From Tepidibacter hydrothermalis (GTDB lineage Bacteria > Bacillota > Clostridia > Peptostreptococcales > Peptostreptococcaceae), in NCBI RefSeq assembly GCF_029542625.1, contig NZ_CP120733.1:2914001-2978000 (forward strand): 64,000 bases of DNA, given 5' to 3'. Shown here in pieces: positions 17,298-26,374 of this stretch. The notes under the pieces are model-generated. The model was not told where the DNA came from and ran no database searches. It was given only the letters and a program-made list of their open reading frames with translations. Each line of letters opens with the position of its first letter. Positions within the stretch are counted from its first letter, which is position 1. Made by a program: the position numbers and the translations under genes.

Positions 17298-17672
17298 TTA
17301 TGCTAAAGCAGTCTCATAATTATTAGAATCTAATAATTCATCCACCTCAGACATATCTTTTATTTTTATTTTTACAATCCATGCATCATATGCATTTTCA
17401 TTCATATATTCTGGCTCATCATCTAATTTTTCATTTATTTCTAGAACTTCACCAGATATAGGTGCTAATAGATCAGATGCTACCTTTGAAGATTCTACTA
17501 CTCCGAATTCTTCTCCTTTTTCTATTTCATCTTCTACTTCTGGCATTTCAACAAATAAGATTTCTCCTAATTGATCTTGAGCATAATCAGTAATTCCTAT
17601 ATAAGCTTCATTACCTTCTATTTTTACCCAAGTATGATCTTTAGTATATTTTAAAGTAGATGGATAATTCAT
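17298..17672 (-). CDS. gcvH: Lipoyl carrier protein GcvH
   Basis: Glycine cleavage H protein, a swinging-arm lipoyl carrier. 124 aa, normal length. The lipoylated lysine is K63 in VVESSKVASDL; LGEILFVEMPEV and the C-terminal ENAYDAWIVKIKI are family signatures. No gcvT or gcvP is present here; instead it lies 12 nt after acsB and in the same cluster as lpdA, lipM and two LipS-like genes. This arrangement is known from the Wood-Ljungdahl clusters of C. difficile and other clostridia, where the exact role of GcvH is unsettled. Ribosome site AAGGGGGTA. Confidence 0.95.
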   Translation of the reverse strand: MNYPSTLKYTKDHTWVKIEGNEAYIGITDYAQDQLGEILFVEMPEVEDEIEKGEEFGVVESSKVASDLLAPISGEVLEINEKLDDEPEYMNENAYDAWIVKIKIKDMSEVDELLDSNNYETALA

Positions 17673-17684
17673 ACTTATACCCCC

Positions 17685-19814
17685 TTACATAACTTCTTCC
17701 ATTTGTAATGCTGGATGACCTTTTTCTTCTAAGAATGCCAATACATCCTCAGATTCAGTAGCTATAGTTTCATCACATATCATATCTGTAAAGTTTTCTA
17801 TTCCATATAATTCTTGAATAGTAGCATTTAATTTTTCACTTACATAGTCTTTTAATTCTTTTGGCATCCAAACAATTCTTCTATTTCCTTCTTCTGCTGC
17901 TACGAACTTCTTAGATGAAATAAATTGTCTACCATGACCCATGAATCCTGGAGTTTGAACTCCTCCACCTGTCATAGATGCAAGTTCTCCAAATGTCATT
18001 CCAAGAGGTGTTATTCCTGCATGCTCTCTATTAACTATTACAAGTCCATTAGCTTCTGGCATTATTCCACATATACATTCAAAACATCCACAAGAAGTCA
18101 TAGGATCTTCCATTATACTGTAAAGTGTTACTCTTTCTACTGCTCCTTGAGAAATTTGAGCTACGGTTTCATTAACAGCACTCCAAACTCCCAATTTTTC
18201 ATCTTCAATACCATCTTTTGGTACTGGTTGACAAGGTCCTGTAGGATCCAATTCTTTAGTAGCCTTACCATCTAACCAACTTACAGCTCCGCAAAGACCT
18301 TGTCTTTCTGGAGTTACTATACATACATGTGCTGGAGCAAATGATTGACATAAGTTGCAAGAATAAAATTCATTTACACTCTCATCTGTTAATGATGCAA
18401 GTCTTGAATCCCTTGCTTCATATTTAGCTACAGCATACTTTGCTTTAAGCTCAGATACTTTTTCAGGATCAGTTACTATAGTTATTTGACACTTATCAAC
18501 AACTGATTCAAACTCATCATGCATCTTAGCATATAAAACTTCACCTATGTGGTTTAATCTAAATCCTTTATCATTGGCTTCTTTACCTATTCTTATCCAA
18601 GTTATATCTCTTTGACCTACATGCATTACACCTTCAATGTAATTCATAAAGTAGTGAATACGTCTTTCAAGTACAGGTTCGAAATCATCTTGCATATTCT
18701 TACCAGCAATTTCTACAAATACTGCTAAAGGTAATCTTCCTGGTGCATCTTGAATAGTATCTATATCCGGTCCTATTATTTCAATTTTATGATCTTCAAC
18801 TTCAGAAAGTTCTCTTTTCATTACTAATTCCCAAGATTCAGTTTTTCCTCCACCAAATTCTGCAAACATATCACCTTTTCTAATTCTTTCACCTTCAAAT
18901 GCTGCTGCAAAAGATACAGGTATAGGAATTTCAGTTATTTTTATCTTTATTCCTCTAGCTTCAAGTGATGTAGCTACGAATTTGTCATAGTCTTTTTGAG
19001 TTAAAAGTCTAGTTGGAACTTCAAACACATCTTGATCTGTTATAACAGGGAATCCTAAAGCTATAGCTCCAGCTCCACAAGATACAACAAGCTCACTTAA
19101 AGGTCCAAATGCATTTACAAATGCTGGAACTCTATTAAGTGTATAATCTAATAATCCTTCTAAATCTCCTGGTTCTAATCCTCCGAATATAAGAGCCGCT
19201 CTAACAGCTACAGATACAACGTGTATTACAGATGTAACATCATATCCTAAAGGTATTACCCTTAAATCAAGACCCATCTTAACATCTGCTTCTATAGCTT
19301 GATCTATAACCTTACCAACTAAGAATGTTAAAAGTCCTTTAGATTGATAATCTTTTATAATTTTTGATGCTGTTTCAGCATCAGGACATTCTCCTAATAC
19401 AACTGCAACACCAGGTATATCTCCTGTAACCAGAGGAACTCCTAGTGAACGAATTATAGGGTCACTTATATGTCCAGCACATGGAGCTTCATAAGGAGCA
19501 TCCATAGTAGAATATTTTATAGCCTCTATAACTTCAGCAGCAACAGCAGTTCCAAGACCTGCATTAAGTCCATTTTCTAAGTTTTCTTTTTCTTCTCCTA
19601 TTAAGCTTTTAACAACTCCCAATGCCTTTTGAAGATCAGCAAAACTTTCCATCTTAAGTCCTGTAGCTGCATATATAATAGGAAGTGAATATGCAGTATC
19701 AGGAAAAGCAACTTTATGATCAAGTCCTTTTTCTTCTATACTTTTATTTAAAAAATCAGTAGCCGCTTCTAATGCTTGGTTAGATCCTGTGAATATAGTT
19801 TTAAATAAACTCAT
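17685..19814 (-). CDS. acsB: Acetyl-CoA synthase, catalytic subunit AcsB
   Basis: Condenses a methyl group from the corrinoid protein, CO from CooS and CoA into acetyl-CoA. 709 aa, close to the Moorella enzyme (729). The A-cluster ligands are all present: C486, C489, C498, C508 (CNLCQSFAPAHVC, GLCGAVSW) for the [4Fe-4S] cube, and the C575-G-C577 motif (SCGCFECICG) for the distal nickel. The N-terminal part (1-300) is the CODH-contacting domain with the CO channel. Its CODH partner cooS lies 11 kb upstream at the other end of the cluster, with nine or more genes in between. Ribosome site TAGGGGGATA. Confidence 0.97.
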   Translation of the reverse strand: MSLFKTIFTGSNQALEAATDFLNKSIEEKGLDHKVAFPDTAYSLPIIYAATGLKMESFADLQKALGVVKSLIGEEKENLENGLNAGLGTAVAAEVIEAIKYSTMDAPYEAPCAGHISDPIIRSLGVPLVTGDIPGVAVVLGECPDAETASKIIKDYQSKGLLTFLVGKVIDQAIEADVKMGLDLRVIPLGYDVTSVIHVVSVAVRAALIFGGLEPGDLEGLLDYTLNRVPAFVNAFGPLSELVVSCGAGAIALGFPVITDQDVFEVPTRLLTQKDYDKFVATSLEARGIKIKITEIPIPVSFAAAFEGERIRKGDMFAEFGGGKTESWELVMKRELSEVEDHKIEIIGPDIDTIQDAPGRLPLAVFVEIAGKNMQDDFEPVLERRIHYFMNYIEGVMHVGQRDITWIRIGKEANDKGFRLNHIGEVLYAKMHDEFESVVDKCQITIVTDPEKVSELKAKYAVAKYEARDSRLASLTDESVNEFYSCNLCQSFAPAHVCIVTPERQGLCGAVSWLDGKATKELDPTGPCQPVPKDGIEDEKLGVWSAVNETVAQISQGAVERVTLYSIMEDPMTSCGCFECICGIMPEANGLVIVNREHAGITPLGMTFGELASMTGGGVQTPGFMGHGRQFISSKKFVAAEEGNRRIVWMPKELKDYVSEKLNATIQELYGIENFTDMICDETIATESEDVLAFLEEKGHPALQMEEVM

Positions 19815-19849
19815 GTTTCTATCCCCCTAAATAATTTATTTTAAATCTC

Positions 19850-20635
19850 CTATAATTCTAAATAAGAATCAGCATATAATATATTTCCTTTTATAACATC
19901 ACATGATTTTATTGCCTTCATAAGCTCTTTGTCACATGGATTTATTATAGCTGAGCTAAATCCATTAGCCATAGCCATTGATAAGAAAGCTGAATCAAGT
20001 ATAGGTCTTATATCTTTTGGAGCTCCATTTGATATATTAGAAAGACCTCCTGTAGTTTTAAGTCCCATTTCAGTCATCATTCTTATAGCTTCTAAAACTT
20101 CCATTTGTTTTTCTTGCATTCCCTTTATTACAAGGCAAAGTGGATCAAATAATATATCTTCAGGATCCATTCCAAGCATCATACCTTTTTCAAGTAATTC
20201 TGTACAATAACCCATACGTTCATCATTATCTCTAGGAATACCTTCTTTAGCACATAATGCAATACACTTTGCATCATATTCTGCTGCTAAATCCAAAAGA
20301 TCAATTCTAGGTCCTGCATCAGCAGAGTTTACAAGTGGTTTTCCATTTTCTCTATTATAAACCTTAAGACCAGCTTCTATAGCTTTTTTATTAGCCGTAT
20401 CAAGAGCTATTGGTATATTGTTGAAGTTTTCTTGAATTAATTTAACTCCCCAAGTCATTAATTCTTCTCCATTTCTTTCAGCGGGTCCTATATTAAAATC
20501 TATATAATGAGCTCCTGCATCAATTTGTTCTTTAGCTCTTTTTAAAATTGGCTCAGGATTTTTTTCTTCTAATGCCTTTCTTATACTTGGCGAAATGCAG
20601 TGAATTCTCTCTCCTATTATCATAAATCTTTCCAT
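19850..20635 (-). CDS. acsE: Methyl-THF:corrinoid/Fe-S protein methyltransferase AcsE
   Basis: Transfers the methyl group of methyl-tetrahydrofolate to the cobalt of AcsCD. 261 aa, a pterin-binding TIM barrel as in Moorella MeTr. Signs: MIIGERIHCIS at the N-terminus, GAHYIDFNIGPAERNGEE, NSADAGPRIDLLDLA, LFDPLCLVIKGMQEK and TTGGLSNISNGAP. Placed between acsC and acsB. Start ATG at 20635 with GGGGG 9 nt upstream. A strong hairpin lies in the gap before this gene. Confidence 0.96.
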   Translation of the reverse strand: MERFMIIGERIHCISPSIRKALEEKNPEPILKRAKEQIDAGAHYIDFNIGPAERNGEELMTWGVKLIQENFNNIPIALDTANKKAIEAGLKVYNRENGKPLVNSADAGPRIDLLDLAAEYDAKCIALCAKEGIPRDNDERMGYCTELLEKGMMLGMDPEDILFDPLCLVIKGMQEKQMEVLEAIRMMTEMGLKTTGGLSNISNGAPKDIRPILDSAFLSMAMANGFSSAIINPCDKELMKAIKSCDVIKGNILYADSYLEL

Positions 20636-20660
20636 TAATGATTACCCCCTTTTTATAATG

Positions 20661-20683
20661 AAGGAAGGATTAAATCCTTCCTT
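20661..20683 (-). other. Intercistronic hairpin between acsC and acsE
   Basis: Perfect 10-bp arms AAGGAAGGAT/ATCCTTCCTT with a 3-nt loop. No T-run follows, so it is more likely an mRNA processing or stability element than a terminator. Confidence 0.6.
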
Positions 20684-20688
20684 TTCAA

Positions 20689-22059
20689 TTAAGCCTTAGC
20701 AGTTCTTAATTCTTCATTAAAATCTCTTAAGAATTTAGGAAGTTCCATAGCTTCGTTAGTTCCTATAACAACATCCCATCCAGGTAAATTATCTTCAATA
20801 TCACCTTTTAAAACAGCTACTTTTCCAGGTATTATAAGTTTTCTACATTTAGTTTGTTCTGATACTCCACTTTCTTTAATAAAGTTTGAAATACTACTTC
20901 CTCCAAATTTACCAGCAGCCCAAGCTGTTAAAACAGAATATCCTCCTGCATCTGGTATTGCAAGCCACATTGGAACTTTAGATCTCTCTATCTCTCCAGC
21001 TATAATAAAGTAAGTAAGAGCAAAGTCAACAGTTACAAGAACTGGAGAATTTTCATCTGGATTATTTATAGGATAAATCTTAGGTTCAACTCTCATAGGT
21101 CTTTGAGGATCTGTATATATATTTTGTCTTAGAGCAAATAATGGAAGCGCTCTAGAATAATCTATATCATCAAGAACTATTATAGATCCATACTTAACTG
21201 TGAATAAAGAAGATATAGCAACCTCCATGTACTTATCATCCTTAGCTATTTCATTTGCAAATACAACTGAAGGATATCCAAATGCTCTATCTCCCTCTTT
21301 TAAAGCAATTCTTCTTATCTGAACTGCATTAGTAAAAGCTTCCTTAACATTATTACTAGTAGGATCTAAAATTAACTCTTTGTATCCTAATTTGTGAATA
21401 TCTTCTACTAAACTATATAACTCTTCAAGATTATCAGCTTTAACACCTAATGCTAATTTATCAGCTTTAACAAGTTCTACCATTTCCTTGTAGTTTTCTT
21501 TGTTAGCTCCATATACTATAGGATTTTCTCCCTTAACTATTTCAAGAGCTTCTTTTAATACATCTATATCTTCACAAATTAACATATAAGCTACTTTTAT
21601 TTCACTATTCTTAACTGTGTTTATTAATTTAATATAATTTTCTTTATTACCACTGTATTTTAAGGCCGCTATTTCAACTTTCATTTCTTCGCCGATTCTT
21701 ATGTAATCAACTTTTTTGATGTTCTCTATTTTATTATTTACAGTTTCATCATCCATAGAATCAGTGAATAATACTGCAAATCTATTTCTATTAACCAAGC
21801 TCTTTTCATGTCTGAAAAGTACTGTTTCTCCACCTAATTTATACTCATTTTCACCTTTACCTATAGTTAAAGTTTTCATAGGTGGTGCAGTAGCATCTGA
21901 AAGCTTAGCTAATGCTTCATCACTCATATGAGGACATTTTGATATTTCAGCTGCTCCTGCTGCAACCTTCATAGAAAACGCCATACATGTTGGAAATCCA
22001 CAATCTTTACAGTTTTTCTTTGGAGATAACTTAAATATATCTAATCCTTTTAAAGCCAT
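20689..22059 (-). CDS. acsC: Corrinoid/Fe-S protein large subunit AcsC
   Basis: Gamma subunit of the corrinoid iron-sulfur protein that carries the methyl group to acetyl-CoA synthase. 456 aa. The N-terminal [4Fe-4S] site is C17, C20, C25, C42 (NCKDCGFPTC, SKCPH). The middle TIM barrel is followed by a C-terminal Rossmann-like corrinoid region with FIKESGVSEQTKCRKLIIPG and LPGWDVVIGTNEA. Encoded just after acsD, with which it forms a heterodimer. Ribosome site AAGGGGGAAA. Confidence 0.96.
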   Translation of the reverse strand: MALKGLDIFKLSPKKNCKDCGFPTCMAFSMKVAAGAAEISKCPHMSDEALAKLSDATAPPMKTLTIGKGENEYKLGGETVLFRHEKSLVNRNRFAVLFTDSMDDETVNNKIENIKKVDYIRIGEEMKVEIAALKYSGNKENYIKLINTVKNSEIKVAYMLICEDIDVLKEALEIVKGENPIVYGANKENYKEMVELVKADKLALGVKADNLEELYSLVEDIHKLGYKELILDPTSNNVKEAFTNAVQIRRIALKEGDRAFGYPSVVFANEIAKDDKYMEVAISSLFTVKYGSIIVLDDIDYSRALPLFALRQNIYTDPQRPMRVEPKIYPINNPDENSPVLVTVDFALTYFIIAGEIERSKVPMWLAIPDAGGYSVLTAWAAGKFGGSSISNFIKESGVSEQTKCRKLIIPGKVAVLKGDIEDNLPGWDVVIGTNEAMELPKFLRDFNEELRTAKA

Positions 22060-22088
22060 TTTTCTTTCCCCCTTAACACCTCTATTTA

Positions 22089-23033
22089 TTATGCTAATTC
22101 ACATACAAATTTTTTCATAGTTTCTAAAGACTTAGGATGACGAAGTATAACTGCGTTCGCTCCCCCCACTATCATGCTAGATGCAGTTGATATTTCCATA
22201 GTTATTCCTCTTTCTTCTTTACATCCCCACTCTGGAGCATCTTCAACATCAGCAACAGACTCTTTAACTGACCAAGCTTCAGAAGAAACAGGTGCCATTA
22301 TAGGCATTTGAAGAGTTTTATCATTTTGACCAAACGCTGCAAGTCTAATTCTATCTAAAGTTGTAGCAACATACTCATATCCATATCCTACAGCAGAACA
22401 ACCTACATTCATAACTATGTTTTCTTCTTTAACTCCAAGTTGATTTAACAATACATTTAATTGTTTAGCTAAGTTTATATCAACAGAAGACTCAGCTCCT
22501 ACCTTATGAGGATAGGCAAGTCCAGCTGCTGCTCCTACAGCCTTATAGTTTTCTTCAACTGCTGCTAAGAATAAACAGTTCTTTCCATCAACTGCTGCTG
22601 CTACTTTCTCAAATACCTTAGCATCTTTTTCAAAGTTACCACATCCTGAAATAACCAATGGTAACTCAATATTTTCAACTACATCCTTTGCAATTTGTGC
22701 ACACTCTTCAGCTGATCTATTTAGTCCATTAGGATCAGCTCCTACGAACTTTATGCATATGAAATCAGGTTTCATTTCTTTTTCTACAAATTTAGCCCAC
22801 TCTACTGAATTTTGAGCTACATCCTTGTATAAATTTTTTAATTCTTCTATCCAATTTTCTGGAAATACATCTAATATTTCTACTCCCATTTTAGGTGTGT
22901 TTCCACAATCTCCATCAAAGCTGTAAAATGGCATTACATTTTCTCCACCTAATTTTAAAGCTTTTTCTCCAGTTCCAATTTCAACTTCTGAAATTCTTCC
23001 TGCATATTTTTGAACAGACATCTTAAATGCCAC
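22089..23033 (-). CDS. acsD: Corrinoid/Fe-S protein small subunit AcsD
   Basis: Delta subunit of the corrinoid iron-sulfur protein. 314 aa TIM-barrel protein that holds the other face of the corrinoid. Signs: FYSFDGDCGNTPKMGVEILD, FICIKFVGADPNGLNRS, VISGCGNFEKDAKVFEKV and MPIMAPVSSEAWSVKES. Start is GTG at 23033 with AGGGGGC 7 nt upstream; an internal ATG is less well placed. Upstream is a CooC-like ATPase, downstream its partner acsC. Confidence 0.95.
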   Translation of the reverse strand: MAFKMSVQKYAGRISEVEIGTGEKALKLGGENVMPFYSFDGDCGNTPKMGVEILDVFPENWIEELKNLYKDVAQNSVEWAKFVEKEMKPDFICIKFVGADPNGLNRSAEECAQIAKDVVENIELPLVISGCGNFEKDAKVFEKVAAAVDGKNCLFLAAVEENYKAVGAAAGLAYPHKVGAESSVDINLAKQLNVLLNQLGVKEENIVMNVGCSAVGYGYEYVATTLDRIRLAAFGQNDKTLQMPIMAPVSSEAWSVKESVADVEDAPEWGCKEERGITMEISTASSMIVGGANAVILRHPKSLETMKKFVCELA

Positions 23034-23061
23034 AAAAATCGCCCCCTTAATAACTACTTTT

Positions 23062-23829
23062 TTAAATTTCTATTTTAGATAATATTTCTTTAATAGCTAA
23101 TTTAGATTTATTGTCTTCTGGTAACTTAACCAGTGGTATTCCACTTGAATCATACTCATATATCATCTCATCCATAGGAACTACACCTATTAAATTCAGA
23201 CCTTGAATTTCAATTTCTTCTTTTATACCCTCATGTAATTGTCCATCTTTAGCCTTATTAACTATTAACTGTATATTGCTAACTTTTAGATCCAGCTCTT
23301 TTACAAGAGATTTTATTCTCCCAACAGCTTGAATACTTCTTCTTGCACAATCACTTACAAGGAATAAAGTATCTATATGTTTAGTAGTTTTTCTACTTAA
23401 ATGCTCCATACCTGCTTCATTATCTATAACTAAATACTTATAACTATCAGATAATGAATCTGTTTGTTCTCTTAAAACCCCATTAACATAACAGTAACAT
23501 CCTTGACCTTCTGATCTCCCCATAACCAAAAGATCATATCCATTTCCTTCTGTTATAGAAGTATTTAATTTATACTTTAAATATTGAGCTTTAGTCATAC
23601 CACCTGGAAATCCATTCCCAGAGATTTCTCTTTGATTTACCTCTTCTCTTATCTCCCCTATAGTACTTCCTACCTCTACTCCTAATACCTCATTTATATT
23701 TGCATTTGCATCTGCATCAACAACAAGTATTGGATTTTGTCCTTTTTTTACTAAATTGTCTATTAAAAGCCCTGTCAAGCTAGTTTTTCCAGTTCCACCT
23801 TTTCCTGCTACAGCTATTGTATATCCCAT
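23062..23829 (-). CDS. cooC: CooC-type maturation ATPase (AcsF-like), copy 1
   Basis: MinD/CooC-family P-loop ATPase, 255 aa, thought to insert nickel into CODH or acetyl-CoA synthase. Deviant Walker A GKGGTGKTSLTGLL near residues 9-22; the CxC pair in GQGCYCYVNG, which binds metal at the dimer interface; SDCARRSIQAVGRI in the C-terminal half. Its place next to acsDCEB suggests service to AcsB (AcsF), while the second copy follows cooS. The division of labour is inference. Ribosome site TAGGGGGTA. Confidence 0.9.
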   Translation of the reverse strand: MGYTIAVAGKGGTGKTSLTGLLIDNLVKKGQNPILVVDADANANINEVLGVEVGSTIGEIREEVNQREISGNGFPGGMTKAQYLKYKLNTSITEGNGYDLLVMGRSEGQGCYCYVNGVLREQTDSLSDSYKYLVIDNEAGMEHLSRKTTKHIDTLFLVSDCARRSIQAVGRIKSLVKELDLKVSNIQLIVNKAKDGQLHEGIKEEIEIQGLNLIGVVPMDEMIYEYDSSGIPLVKLPEDNKSKLAIKEILSKIEI

Positions 23830-23858
23830 AACTCTACCCCCTATCTCATATGATAGAC

Positions 23859-23878
23859 AGAGCTTTTAATAAAGCTCT
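23859..23878 (-). other. Intercistronic hairpin between lpdA and cooC
   Basis: AGAGCTTT/AAAGCTCT arms around taat, without a T-run. Possible processing or stability site inside the operon. Confidence 0.5.
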
Positions 23879-23885
23879 ATCTTTA

Positions 23886-25280
23886 TTAAGCGTCAGCTTT
23901 TGCTTTTGTAACTGAGTGTACACATTCTCCATGTACATCATGTAAAGCTTCCATCAATCCCTCTGATAATGTTGGATGTGGATGAATAACATCTCCTACT
24001 TGTTCTACAGTAAGACCTAAGTGAACAGCTAAAGTAAGCTCTGTTAGCAAATCTGTAGCATGAGGACCAACTATAGACGCTCCTACTACCTTATCTTCAT
24101 TATCTGCTAATATCTTTATAAATCCTTGGAATTTTCCTATTGCTTGAGCTTTTCCAAGTCCTCTAAACTCAAATTTACCTATTTTATACTGTATACCTTT
24201 TTCCTGTAATTGCTTTTCAGTCAATCCAACTCCTGCAACCTCAGGTTCTGTATATACGCATCTTGGAATAGCTGTATAATCTATCTTTTTATCTTTTCCA
24301 AGAGCGTTCTGAACTGCTACCATACCTTCCTTAGAAGCTACATGAGCAAGGAATGGACTATTTACTATATCACCTATTGCAAAAATTCCCTCTACATTTG
24401 TTTGCATCTTTTCATCTACTACTATTTTTCCTCTTTCTACTTCAATTCCAAGATCTTCTATTCCTAAGTTCTCAAGATAAGGTTTTCTACCGACAGAAAC
24501 TAACATAATATCAGCTTCTACAGATTTCCCATTATCCAGATTTGCTACAATTTTTTCACCTTCAATATTACATTTTTGTATTTTTTTACCTGTTAATAGT
24601 TTAATTTTATCCTTTTTAAAGCTTCTTTGCAACTGTTTAGCGACATCTTTATCTTCAAAAGGAAGAACTTGATCATTCATTTCAACAATTGAAACTTCAG
24701 TTCCTAAAGTTCTAAAGAATTGACCAAACTCACATCCAATTACTCCTCCACCAACTATCAACATAGATTTTGGAAGTTCTTTTAAATTCAATGCCTCATC
24801 ACTAGTTATAACCTTTTCTCCATCATATGGAAACATAGGAGGTACTATAGGAACCGATCCTGTTGCAAGTATTATTTTATCCGCTTTTATTACTTCTTTT
24901 GATCCATCCTCTTTAGAAACTTCTATTTCATTCTTACTAATTAATTTTCCAAATCCGTTCACAAGCTTTACGCCTTTTTTATCAAATAAAAATTCTATTC
25001 CTTTTACAAGTTGATCTACGATTTTATCTTTTCTATTCATCATAGATTCAAAATTAGCATCTATAGTGCCATCTATATTAATACCATAGCTTTTAGACTC
25101 TCTCACATTCATCAACATCTCTGAACATGCCAGCAAGGCCTTAGTAGGTATGCATCCAACATTTAAGCAAGTTCCACCTACTTTTCTCTTTTCTATTAAG
25201 GTAACATCTGCACCCATCATAGATGCTTTAATAGCCGCTACATATCCCCCTGGGCCTCCGCCTATTACTGCTATTTTCAT
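23886..25280 (-). CDS. lpdA: Dihydrolipoyl dehydrogenase
   Basis: FAD/NAD enzyme that re-oxidises dihydrolipoyl groups. 464 aa, standard length, with no N-terminal lipoyl domain. FAD-binding IGGGPGGYVAA at 6-16; redox-active disulfide C38/C43 in GGTCLNVGCIP; NAD-binding IVGGGVIGCEFGQF; C-terminal HPHPTLSEGLMEALHD with the active-site histidine. No 2-oxo acid dehydrogenase genes are near, so its partner here is most likely the lipoylated GcvH of the same cluster. The 135-bp gap to metF holds AT-rich hairpins. Confidence 0.94.
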   Translation of the reverse strand: MKIAVIGGGPGGYVAAIKASMMGADVTLIEKRKVGGTCLNVGCIPTKALLACSEMLMNVRESKSYGINIDGTIDANFESMMNRKDKIVDQLVKGIEFLFDKKGVKLVNGFGKLISKNEIEVSKEDGSKEVIKADKIILATGSVPIVPPMFPYDGEKVITSDEALNLKELPKSMLIVGGGVIGCEFGQFFRTLGTEVSIVEMNDQVLPFEDKDVAKQLQRSFKKDKIKLLTGKKIQKCNIEGEKIVANLDNGKSVEADIMLVSVGRKPYLENLGIEDLGIEVERGKIVVDEKMQTNVEGIFAIGDIVNSPFLAHVASKEGMVAVQNALGKDKKIDYTAIPRCVYTEPEVAGVGLTEKQLQEKGIQYKIGKFEFRGLGKAQAIGKFQGFIKILADNEDKVVGASIVGPHATDLLTELTLAVHLGLTVEQVGDVIHPHPTLSEGLMEALHDVHGECVHSVTKAKADA

Positions 25281-25307
25281 CTAAAATCCCCCAACTTTCT
25301 CTATTTT

Positions 25308-25350
25308 TATACATTTTTCGTGTATATTTATGCATAGATATGTATAAATA
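25308..25350 (-). other. AT-rich hairpins between metF and lpdA
   Basis: Two adjacent inverted repeats: TATACA/TGTATA (25308-25326) and TATTTATGCATA/TATGTATAAATA (25325-25350, one mismatch), which share bases and so exclude each other. The 135-bp gap is the widest inside the cluster. No T-run. Confidence 0.4.
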
Positions 25351-25415
25351 AAGCCATCCTACTGTTTTTGTGTTAAAACAACATATGACTGTCTAATAAT
25401 TTTTATTGAGTAATT

Positions 25416-26351
25416 CTATAATCCAGCAGCATCTAATATTGCTGGTACATTTTCTTCTGCTCCAATTGCCATTATGTGCACTCCATCACATAAGCCTTCT
25501 TCTCTTAATTGTTTTATAAATTCTCCAGAAATTTTAATTCCCTCTTGAACTCTTGCATTTGCCTTTAATTTCTTTATTTCTTTTTCTGTTGCTCCATCTG
25601 GTATTTCTACATTATTAGCAGCAGCCTTTATTCTTTCTATAACTTCTTCTGGTACATATATTCCCGGAACATTAGCATTCATAAATCTAGCCATTCCAAC
25701 ATTTTTTAGAGGTATTATTCCAGCTAATACTTTGCAATCTAAATGTTTAGTTTTTTCTCTAAACTCTTTCATAGTATCTATATCAAATATAGCTTGAGTT
25801 TGGAAGAATTTAGCCCCTGCTTTTATCTTCTTTTCCATTTTAAGTATTTGTACTTCAAGCGGAGCATATCTTGGAGTTACGCAAGCTCCTAAGTAAAATT
25901 CAGGTTTACCTTTTAATTCATTTCCAACCATATCAGATCCACCCATTAGCATCTCAGCTGTTTGAAGTATTCCTACTGAATCTAAATCATAAACAGGCTT
26001 TGCTCCTGGATGGTCCCCAACTACTGTATGATCTCCTGTTAAAGCTAACATATTCTTAATTTCAAATAAACCAGCAGATAACAATTCTCCCTGTATAGCT
26101 ATTCTATTTCTATCTCTTCCTGTCATTTGAAGAACAGGTTCAAGACCCTCATCCTTTAAAACCTTACATGTAGCAAGTGATGTTGTTCTCATAACTGCTG
26201 ATTGAAAATCCGTTACATTTACTCCGTGCACTCTTCCCTTTATCATTCCCGCACACTCTATTAAGTGTTTAAAATCAATACCTTTAGGCGGAGCCATTTC
26301 AGCTGTAACACCAAATTCTCCATTTTCTAAAGCTTTTCTTAATAAGCTCAT
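25416..26351 (-). CDS. metF: Methylenetetrahydrofolate reductase MetF
   Basis: Flavoprotein that reduces methylene-THF to methyl-THF. 311 aa from ATG 26351, chosen because AAGGGGGA is directly upstream and MSLLRKALENGEFGVTAEMAPPKG is the usual N-terminus; the longer frame runs back into metV. Family signs: GVNVTDFQSAVMRTTSLATCKVL, LQMTGRDRNR, ALTGDHTVVGDHPGAKPVYD, FFQTQAIFD. It is paired with MetV, the acetogen-type reductase without its own NADH site, so the electron donor must come through MetV or another partner. Confidence 0.95.
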   Translation of the reverse strand: MSLLRKALENGEFGVTAEMAPPKGIDFKHLIECAGMIKGRVHGVNVTDFQSAVMRTTSLATCKVLKDEGLEPVLQMTGRDRNRIAIQGELLSAGLFEIKNMLALTGDHTVVGDHPGAKPVYDLDSVGILQTAEMLMGGSDMVGNELKGKPEFYLGACVTPRYAPLEVQILKMEKKIKAGAKFFQTQAIFDIDTMKEFREKTKHLDCKVLAGIIPLKNVGMARFMNANVPGIYVPEEVIERIKAAANNVEIPDGATEKEIKKLKANARVQEGIKISGEFIKQLREEGLCDGVHIMAIGAEENVPAILDAAGL

Positions 26352-26374
26352 CTCAAATCCCCCTTTTAAACCTT

